Shown: one piece after another, positions 1 to 4,544 of the stretch
Layout: each line of letters starts with the position of its first letter
Numbering within the stretch: position 1 is the first letter of the stretch
NCBI GenBank assembly: GCA_003646045.1
Contig: QNDV01000207.1
Coordinates: 1 to 5,316 of the forward strand
DNA length: 5,316 bases
Origin: a bacterium
GTDB taxonomy: Bacteria > Krumholzibacteriota > Krumholzibacteria > LZORAL124-64-63
Direction of reading: 5' to 3'
Made by a program: the position numbers and the translations under genes
Notes under the pieces: generated by a model
Seen by the model: the letters and a program-made list of their open reading frames with translations, nothing else
The model's database searches: none
What the model was told of the DNA's origin: nothing

Positions 1-815
1 ATCTCTACGAAAGATTCGGAGATTGGGCCCTCGTGCTGGCGGCTTACAATACCGGCCCGGGACGGGTGGCCCGCCGTATTCGCCAACACGGCCACGCCAA
101 CTTCTGGGACCTGCGCCTGCCGGCCCAGACCACAGCCCACATTCCCAAATTCATCGCCGCTGCCCGCATCGGCCAGGACCCGGATCGTTACGGCATCGTA
201 CCGGCAGCCATGGAGCCTCTGGCCTGGGATGTAGTCACGGTGAAGGATGCTACCGGGCTGGAACTGGTGGCGCGCTGTGCAGGGGTCCCGGTCCACGAAG
301 TACTGGCCCTGAACCCGGCCCTGCTCAGGGGGGCCTCGCCGCCTGATCTGGGTGCCTACCCCGTGAAGGTGCCGGCGGGGACCGGTGCCCGCACGCGCCT
401 GGCCCTGGGCCGTATCCCCGCAGACAAGCGCCTGACCTGGCGCCGCCACCAGGTGGTACGGGGTGAGACCCTGGGTCATATCGCGCGCCAGTGGGGCACC
501 TCGGTCACGGACATCGCCCGTCTCAACAAGCTTGGCGACGTGCACATCATCCACCCCGGCGACCAGCTGCTCATACCCATGCCGGCCAGCCTCGAGGCCC
601 GCGCCCGCTCCCGGTCAGCCGAGCGCGGCCACTACGTGCCTCCCACCGGGTACCAGCGCGTCAATCATGTCGTGCGAGCGGGTGATACACTGGGCGGAAT
701 CGCGCGCAGCCTGGGCGTGACCATCACCCACCTGCGCAAGGTGAACAACATCCACGGCACCAACATAATCCACCCCGGCCAACGCATCTACGCGTACCGG
801 CCGGGGCGGGGTTGA
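1..815 (+). CDS. MltD-like membrane-bound lytic murein transglycosylase, C-terminal part with LysM repeats (5' end outside window)
   Basis: The reading frame is already open at base 3 and runs 270 codons to TGA at 813-815, so the start lies left of the window. The first ~65 visible residues are the end of a lytic transglycosylase (SLT/GH23) domain: LYERFGDW, then the signature AAYNTGPGRV at visible residues 13-22, and FWDLRLP...YGI typical of MltD. The catalytic Glu lies upstream and is not seen. A degenerate LysM-like stretch follows (about 75-126, VARCAGVPVHEVLALNPALL), as MltD proteins often have. Two good LysM domains come next: about 149-192 (HQVVRGETLGHIARQWG...IIHPGDQLLIP) and 221-266 (NHVVRAGDTLGGIARSLG...IIHPGQRIYAY), joined by a basic linker. 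Family role: cleaves peptidoglycan glycan strands in the periplasm to 1,6-anhydromuropeptides, with LysM binding the glycan. The gene converges with the outer-membrane protein gene. MltD is the best family match; the symbol is withheld because the N-terminus is missing. Confidence 0.9.
   Translation, partial: LYERFGDWALVLAAYNTGPGRVARRIRQHGHANFWDLRLPAQTTAHIPKFIAAARIGQDPDRYGIVPAAMEPLAWDVVTVKDATGLELVARCAGVPVHEVLALNPALLRGASPPDLGAYPVKVPAGTGARTRLALGRIPADKRLTWRRHQVVRGETLGHIARQWGTSVTDIARLNKLGDVHIIHPGDQLLIPMPASLEARARSRSAERGHYVPPTGYQRVNHVVRAGDTLGGIARSLGVTITHLRKVNNIHGTNIIHPGQRIYAYRPGRG
447..578 (+). other. LysM domain 1 of the transglycosylase
   Basis: This is a canonical LysM repeat (about 44 residues) with the pattern H-x-V-x-x-G-E-T-L-x-x-I-A near its start, a central ARLN, and the ending IHPGDQLLIP. 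LysM domains bind N-acetylglucosamine-containing glycan, here presumably peptidoglycan. Confidence 0.88.
663..797 (+). other. LysM domain 2 of the transglycosylase
   Basis: This is a second canonical LysM repeat near the C-terminus, with NHVVRAGDTLGGIAR at its start, KVNNI in the middle and IIHPGQRIYAY at the end. It is clearly homologous to the preceding repeat (shared HVV/G-x-TLG-IAR and IIHPG). Only five residues follow it, so the protein ends with this domain. Confidence 0.88.
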
Positions 816-834
816 TTCGGGTATCCCGAGGAAC
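811..834. terminator. Possible bidirectional hairpin between convergent genes
   Basis: TCGGG (817-821) and CCCGA (825-829) form a perfect 5-bp stem with a TAT loop, extended by a T816-G830 wobble. After a small internal loop, GTT (811-813) pairs with AAC (832-834). The structure therefore covers the last codons of both convergent genes and the 18 bases between them. There is no T-run on either side, so it is not a classical intrinsic terminator. Its position between two convergent stops is the main reason to list it. Confidence 0.3.
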
Positions 835-1919
835 TAGAAACGTATCGACAGGCTGATGCGGTGGGTGACCTCGTCGATATCCAGGGCATCGCCCGCATAG
901 GCGTAATCAACCGTCAGAGGGTTGAGGTGGAAGCCCGCTCCCGCCGTGAGATTGGCCGCTTCCCAACCACTGTCGAAACCACCGCGCAGGAACACTTTTT
1001 CGGAAAAGGCCACCTCGCCCCCGAGATGTACGTTGGTCGTCACGTTGCCGAACAGGTGATACTGGTCCGCGGTGCGCCGGTTCTCAAAACGTGTCTCGAA
1101 ATCGGCAGCCAGTGTGAATCTCATTTTCCACTCGGGCAGAGGCTGGTTCCAGGCCAGGCCCGGTACCACGGCCGGCGCGATGATCTCGTTGCGTCCCTCG
1201 TCCGAATCCCATGACAGGTAGGTGGTGGTCAGGTCCTGGAACTTGATACCCAGGTCCATGCGTCGCCATAAGCGGGGACGCATCACGGCCACGTCCGCGC
1301 CGATACCCAGACTGGAGTACTGCCCCACGCTCTGGCGGACGACCTTCAGCGTGCCACCCACCTGCCACTTGCCCAGCTGTTCGCCGTAGGAAGCCATGAA
1401 GGCGAACTCCTGGTCACTCTTGTACTGGATCTGGTCCTGCAGTTCGAACAGGCCCCCCAACTCGTCATCATCCACCACACCGTCGCCGTTGCCGCCGTTG
1501 GCAGGATCATCCAGGGCGGCTGCCAGGTGATCGGTGAACGGAATATCGTCGATACCCAGACGGATAACCGTCAGGCCGAAACCCGAGAAATCCCCGCCGA
1601 AGATGTTCCAGCCCACTGGCTGGGTATAAGCCACGAAATCCCGGTCGATGAGATCGCCGAAACGTTCGGAGTGCATGACCAGCAACTCGCGCGAGTCGAG
1701 CCCGGCCAGGCCGGCGGGATTCCAGAAGGTGGCGGACGGGTCATCGGCCACGGCGGTGAAGGCACCGCCCATGCCGAGAGCCCTGGCACCACCGCCGTTC
1801 TCCATGAAGGCACCCGCGTACTTGGTTGCTCCCGCGGGGACCGCGAAACCAAGCACAAGGACACAGAGAGCGGAGAACAGAATGCGGCCCCGGTGCGGGC
1901 GCATTCGGTGCTGACACAT
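834..1919 (-). CDS. PorV/PorQ-type (UPF0164-like) outer-membrane beta-barrel protein
   Basis: A 361-residue protein when started at ATG 1919. Residues 1-31 are a signal peptide: basic MCQHRMRPHRGR, a hydrophobic core LFSALCVLVLGFAV, and a likely cut after PAGA. The mature N-terminus carries the family hallmark GARALGMGGAFTAVADD (about 44-60) followed by PSATFWNPAGL, as in PorV/PorQ and FadL-related barrels. The rest alternates amphipathic strands and polar loops, and the protein ends ISLSIRF, with a terminal Phe as expected for Bam-dependent barrel insertion. The frame stays open up to base 2000, but a strong promoter at 1980-2008 overlaps that extension. The ATG at 1919 has GAGG 7 bases upstream and gives a well-formed signal peptide; ATG 1904 is the main alternative. 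Known relatives include the type IX secretion protein PorV and many barrels of unknown cargo. No neighbouring secretion genes are seen, so a T9SS role is not claimed. An acidic EF-hand-like loop lies at 142-153. Confidence 0.85.
   Translation of the reverse strand: MCQHRMRPHRGRILFSALCVLVLGFAVPAGATKYAGAFMENGGGARALGMGGAFTAVADDPSATFWNPAGLAGLDSRELLVMHSERFGDLIDRDFVAYTQPVGWNIFGGDFSGFGLTVIRLGIDDIPFTDHLAAALDDPANGGNGDGVVDDDELGGLFELQDQIQYKSDQEFAFMASYGEQLGKWQVGGTLKVVRQSVGQYSSLGIGADVAVMRPRLWRRMDLGIKFQDLTTTYLSWDSDEGRNEIIAPAVVPGLAWNQPLPEWKMRFTLAADFETRFENRRTADQYHLFGNVTTNVHLGGEVAFSEKVFLRGGFDSGWEAANLTAGAGFHLNPLTVDYAYAGDALDIDEVTHRISLSIRF
1461..1496 (-). other. EF-hand/dockerin-like acidic loop within the barrel protein
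   Basis: Residues 142-153 (from start 1919) read GGNGDGVVDDDE. This fits EF-hand loop positions 3, 5, 6, 8, 9 and 12 (N, D, G, V, D, E), but position 1 is Gly instead of Asp. Two Asp (DDP) lie just before it. It sits between predicted strands, probably in a surface loop, and could bind calcium; that is inference. Confidence 0.45.
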
Positions 1920-1926
1920 AGGGAGG

Positions 1927-1930
1927 CCTC
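1927..1930 (-). promoter_or_regulatory. Weak ribosome binding site supporting start at 1919
   Basis: GAGG lies 7 bases before ATG 1917-1919. The competing in-frame ATGs at 1904, 1967 and 1976 have no purine-rich stretch at a suitable distance. The one at 1976 also lies at the predicted transcription start. Confidence 0.5.
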
Positions 1931-1979
1931 GCGATCTCAGGGGTCGGATCGGATGGTGGTGTCGCATCGTACTCATGTC

Positions 1980-2008
1980 ATTATATGATAACCGGGCCAC
2001 GCTGTAAA
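1980..2008 (-). promoter_or_regulatory. Sigma-70-type promoter for the outer-membrane protein gene
   Basis: On the minus strand, TTTACA (2003-2008, five of six consensus bases) is followed by exactly 17 bases and then a perfect TATAAT (1980-1985). The expected transcription start is near 1973, giving a leader of about 54 bases before ATG 1919. The -35 box begins 11 bases past the stop of the upstream sigma-54 activator gene, so the barrel protein has its own promoter. The -10 box lies in a 16-bp imperfect dyad (1977-1992, six of eight pairs), which might be an operator or might simply reflect AT-richness. Confidence 0.75.
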
Positions 2009-2019
2009 TGCCCTGCCGC

Positions 2020-3531
2020 TCACGATAGCCCCCAGTGCTTCAGTTTCCGATACAGGGTCCGCTCGCTGATGCCCAGCCGTAGGGCGGCCTTGCGGCGGTT
2101 GCCCCCGGACGAGCGTAGAGCCGCTTCGATGAGGGTTCGCTCCGCAGTCTGCAGGTCTCCCGGGATTTCTTCGTGCATCGTACTGTAGCCGGCATCACCG
2201 GCGAAAGTCTCCACCACCTCGCGCGGACCGGGCAGGCGACCGTCTCCGTCGCCCATCCAGGGCGCCGGCGACCCGTGTTCCAGCATGGCCCTGATCTCAT
2301 GCAACTCGCGGCGTATCTCCAACAGGCCCGAGGCGATGACTCCCATGTCGAATTCGCTGTGTCCGACGCCCGCCAGGGGCACGGGCAGGTAGGGTCCCGG
2401 GGTGATACCCGGTTGGCGCAGGTCAGCCGGCAGGTCGTCCTCCCCGATCATCCCCCGCTGCTTGAGAACCACCATGGCGCTTATGGCATTGCGAAGCTCG
2501 CGCACGTTGCCGGGCCAGTCGTGAGTCAGCAGGGCCTGTTCCGCACCGCGGGTCATTCCCTTGACGTGCAGGTCATACCTGGCGTTCTCCTCGGCCAGGA
2601 AAGCGGACGCCAGCACCGGTATGTCCTCGCGCCGGTCGCGCAGGGGCGGCGTATCGATCACCACCACCCGCAACCGGTAATAGAGATCCTGGCGGAAACG
2701 TCCCGCGGTGACGTCCGCACCCAGGTCGCGATGCGTGGCGGCCACCAGCCGGATGTCACTGTGCAGGGTGGCCCGGCCACCCACGGGAGTGAACTCCCCC
2801 GTCTCCAGGGCCCGCAGGAAACGGGTCTGCATACCCAGGGGCATTTCGGCTACTTCGTCCAGGAAAAGAGTGCCCTTGTCGGCCCTGCGGAAGACACCGT
2901 CGTGATCTGCCACGGCTCCGGTAAAAGCGCCCTTGGCGTGGCCGAAGAGTTCGCTCTCCAGCACTCCCTCGCTCATGGCGCCGCAGTTCAGGCTGATGAA
3001 TGGTTTGTCCGCCCGGGGCGAATTGTCGTGGAGCGCCCTTGCCACCAGTTCCTTGCCCGTGCCGCTTTCGCCCAGGATGAGGACATTCACGTTCAACGGT
3101 GCGGCGTGGGCAATCAGGGACAACATTTCGGCGATGGCCCGACTGCGGCCCACGATGCGGCTGCGCTCACGTACCCGGCGCAATTGCAGGAGGCGTACCA
3201 CCACCTGATGGATCTCCGCGGGTTCGGCGTCGTGTTCCACGTGCCGGATCGCCACGCCGGGATCCTCGGGTCGCAACTCCTCCACCGAATCCGCTTCCCC
3301 CACCAACACCATGTCCGCATCGGTCTTGAGGTCGAAGAACTTGCGGGCCACGTGGCGGTAGCGGGGATAGTCCCGGACGTCGAAGACGAATACCGAAGTC
3401 TTGCCCATGGCCATGCGGGCCAGGGCTTCGCTGGGCGAGTCGAAAAGGAAGAGCTCAACGTCGGGAAGATTCCAGTCCGCGGCCGCAGCATAGAGCCTAT
3501 GGCGGCGGCTGAGCAGTACGACCGAGCGCAA
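2020..3531 (-). CDS. Sigma-54-dependent transcriptional activator with degenerate receiver domain (NtrC-like, Fis-type HTH)
   Basis: A 503-residue bacterial enhancer-binding protein from TTG 3531. Residues 1-118 have receiver-like strand/helix spacing with Asp51 (VFVFDVRD) at the phospho-acceptor place, but no acidic pair after strand 1 (VVLLSRRH), no Thr/Ser in the VLVGEAD strand and no Lys at IRHVEH. It looks like a pseudo-receiver. Residues 125-373 are the AAA+ sigma-54 activator domain: Walker A GESGTGK (154-160), an intact GAFTGA sigma-54 contact loop (201-206), Walker B TLFLDE (221-226), RFRQDLYYRL (278-287) and WPGNVREL (339-346). A charged helix (LLEIRRELHEIRAML, 403-417) and a Gly/Pro/acidic linker lead to a Fis-type helix-turn-helix (467-502, GGNRRKAALRLGISERTLYRK). 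Family role: ATP-driven opening of RNA polymerase-sigma-54 promoters. The frame opens at TTG 3549, but GGAGGT at 3537-3542 fits TTG 3531 and yields a protein beginning at strand 1. Two HDOD genes lie upstream on the same strand. Its targets are unknown. Confidence 0.92.
   Translation of the reverse strand: MRSVVLLSRRHRLYAAAADWNLPDVELFLFDSPSEALARMAMGKTSVFVFDVRDYPRYRHVARKFFDLKTDADMVLVGEADSVEELRPEDPGVAIRHVEHDAEPAEIHQVVVRLLQLRRVRERSRIVGRSRAIAEMLSLIAHAAPLNVNVLILGESGTGKELVARALHDNSPRADKPFISLNCGAMSEGVLESELFGHAKGAFTGAVADHDGVFRRADKGTLFLDEVAEMPLGMQTRFLRALETGEFTPVGGRATLHSDIRLVAATHRDLGADVTAGRFRQDLYYRLRVVVIDTPPLRDRREDIPVLASAFLAEENARYDLHVKGMTRGAEQALLTHDWPGNVRELRNAISAMVVLKQRGMIGEDDLPADLRQPGITPGPYLPVPLAGVGHSEFDMGVIASGLLEIRRELHEIRAMLEHGSPAPWMGDGDGRLPGPREVVETFAGDAGYSTMHEEIPGDLQTAERTLIEAALRSSGGNRRKAALRLGISERTLYRKLKHWGLS
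2914..2931 (-). other. GAFTGA sigma-54 contact motif
   Basis: These codons translate exactly to GAFTGA, the loop that touches sigma-54 in NtrC-type activators. Its perfect conservation, with intact Walker A and B motifs, says this is a working sigma-54 activator and not a GAFTGA-less relative such as TyrR. Confidence 0.95.
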
Positions 3532-3536
3532 ACCTG

Positions 3537-3542
3537 ACCTCC
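3537..3542 (-). promoter_or_regulatory. Ribosome binding site that sets a TTG start for the sigma-54 activator
   Basis: GGAGGT on the minus strand lies 5 bases before TTG 3529-3531, a near-ideal Shine-Dalgarno position. The upstream in-frame TTG at 3549 would place this sequence inside the coding region and has no comparable site of its own. The ATG at 3542-3544 is in another frame. Confidence 0.75.
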
Positions 3543-3557
3543 ATTTCAATAGAAATG
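3542..3557. repeat. Perfect 6-bp inverted repeat next to the activator's ribosome binding site
   Basis: CATTTC-AATA-GAAATG is a perfect 16-base dyad with a 4-base spacer. On the minus strand its last G is the first G of GGAGGT. As DNA it could be an operator for autoregulation. As RNA it could be a small hairpin limiting ribosome access. The sequence does not distinguish these, and a chance dyad cannot be excluded. Confidence 0.4.
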
Positions 3558-3575
3558 CACGACTGTCAATATGGC

Positions 3576-3604
3576 ATGATACACGGGATGAGCCGCCGAG
3601 TCAG
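3576..3604 (-). promoter_or_regulatory. Candidate sigma-70-type promoter for the sigma-54 activator
   Basis: On the minus strand, CTGACT (3599-3604, four of six) is followed by 17 bases and TATCAT (3576-3581, five of six). A start near 3569 would give a leader of about 38 bases containing the 16-base dyad and the GGAGGT site. The match is modest. Read-through from the HDOD genes upstream is equally possible, since no convincing terminator lies in the 96-base gap. Confidence 0.35.
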
Positions 3605-3627
3605 GCGAAAATGAGGGTGTCCGAGTG

Positions 3628-4533
3628 TCAGGTGGCCATGCTCAGGAAGACGGTCGCCTTTTCCACGGCCTCGGACAGACCATCACGGTGGGCCGCAACC
3701 TGTTCCTGGGACAACCCCGCCGCAGCGTGGAGCGCCTCGGCATTCAGGAGGCGCGGATCCGCACCCAGATCGCTGGCCGGCGGCTCCACCATATTGGCCA
3801 GATAGTCCGCCAGGGCCACCATGGCCGCTGCCTTATCGAGCCGCGTGGTAGCGGATGTGGCCGGGCGCCGCTGCTCGTGGTGACCGCCGATACAAGCCAC
3901 CAGGAGTTCAGGGAAACGCCACGAGGTTGCAAAAGCCGCCCCGACCTCGACGTGGTCGAATCCGAAGGCTTCATGCTCGAGGGCCTTGAGTTGGCGGCGG
4001 CTGCGCTGCCGCTGGTGGACCACCTGGTCGTAGGCTTCGGGAGCGTACAGTTCCAGGATGAACTTGCCCAGGTCATGCAACAGGCCCCCGGCGAAGATCT
4101 CCTCGGGATCGGGGTTTCCCCCCAGGCGGGCCAGTTCCTTGGCCATGGCGCCGGTGGTCACGGAATGACGCCACAATTCGCGGTAGTCCAGGCGCCCGCC
4201 GGCCCGCGCCACTGCCGATACCACACTGGTGGCCACAGTCAGGGATATAGCCACATTGCGCGTGGTCTCGTAGCCCAGAACGGAAATACTGCGCACCACG
4301 TCGCTGATATCGCTGCGGGTGCTGTAGAAGGGGGAATTGGCCAGGCGCAGGATCTTCGCGGACAGGGGTGCATCCAGGCGGACTACGCCCGCCAGGTCGC
4401 TGGCCCCACTGTCCGGGTCGTCGATGACCCGCAGGACTTCGATAAGGGTTTCCGGGATGGAAGGCAGTTCGTCGATCTCGGCGACCATCCGTTCCAACTC
4501 CGGTCGAATACTGGTTTCCTGCGCGGCGGCCAT
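3628..4533 (-). CDS. HDOD-domain signalling protein (second of a tandem pair)
   Basis: A 301-residue, single-domain HDOD protein (HD-related output domain). After a short acidic N-terminus comes the hallmark LPSIPETLIEVLRVIDDP (23-40), then AKILRLANSPFYS (59-71), SISVLGYETTRNVAISL (83-99), and an HD-like core whose potential metal ligands all remain: His123 (WRHS), His153-Asp154 (LLHDLGK), His194 (FDHVEVG), His218-His219 (GGHH) and Asp243 (ALADYLA). There is no signal peptide, membrane segment or attached receiver, so it is probably cytosolic. HDOD proteins act in bacterial signalling (motility, stress, chemotaxis circuits in the few studied), usually with no proven enzyme activity. The frame runs open back to 4602, but the first 23 codons would overlap the upstream gene. 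ATG 4533 is preceded by AAGGAG at 5 bases and starts only 10 bases past that gene's stop, which implies one transcript and coupled translation. Confidence 0.92.
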   Translation of the reverse strand: MAAAQETSIRPELERMVAEIDELPSIPETLIEVLRVIDDPDSGASDLAGVVRLDAPLSAKILRLANSPFYSTRSDISDVVRSISVLGYETTRNVAISLTVATSVVSAVARAGGRLDYRELWRHSVTTGAMAKELARLGGNPDPEEIFAGGLLHDLGKFILELYAPEAYDQVVHQRQRSRRQLKALEHEAFGFDHVEVGAAFATSWRFPELLVACIGGHHEQRRPATSATTRLDKAAAMVALADYLANMVEPPASDLGADPRLLNAEALHAAAGLSQEQVAAHRDGLSEAVEKATVFLSMAT

Positions 4534-4538
4534 GACGG

Positions 4539-4544
4539 CTCCTT
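4539..4544 (-). promoter_or_regulatory. Ribosome binding site fixing the second HDOD gene's start
   Basis: AAGGAG on the minus strand, 5 bases before ATG 4531-4533, overlaps the first base-pair position of neither start but touches the TGA of the preceding HDOD gene (4544-4546). Ribosomes finishing that gene stop on top of this site, which suggests translational coupling. Confidence 0.85.

Noticed and set aside
861..1214. Plus-strand frame opposite the barrel protein gene
   Set aside because: It is in codon register with the minus-strand gene, with no ribosome site or domain; treated as a shadow.
834..1919. Type IX secretion component PorV by name
   Set aside because: The N-terminal hallmark fits the broad PorV/PorQ (UPF0164-like) family, but no other secretion gene is nearby and the family contains many barrels with no T9SS link, so no symbol was assigned.
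1920..2019. Possible sigma-54 (-24/-12) promoter as a local target of the activator
   Set aside because: I looked on the minus strand in this gap and in 3532-3627 for GG-N10-GC in a TGGCAC...TTGCA setting and found none. A plus-strand TGGCATG at 3572 lacks the GC element and has no plus-strand gene downstream.
2173..3537. A 454-codon open frame on the plus strand opposite the sigma-54 activator
   Set aside because: It is in exact codon register with the minus-strand gene, so it is open simply because that GC-rich gene avoids CTA, TTA and TCA codons. Its product has no recognisable domain, while the minus-strand product has every AAA+ motif.
3564..3569. A perfect TTGACA on the minus strand upstream of the sigma-54 activator
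   Set aside because: There is no -10-like hexamer 16-18 bases downstream; the nearest (TATTGA, 3546-3551) is only 12 bases away, and a start from it would fall on the ribosome site. The CTGACT/TATCAT pair is a better, though modest, candidate.
3596..3632. Direct repeat CCGAGTCAGG (3596-3605) and CCGAGTGTCAGG (3621-3632)
   Set aside because: Two short imperfect copies, one of which runs into the end of the HDOD coding sequence; no third copy seen nearby, so chance similarity is likely.
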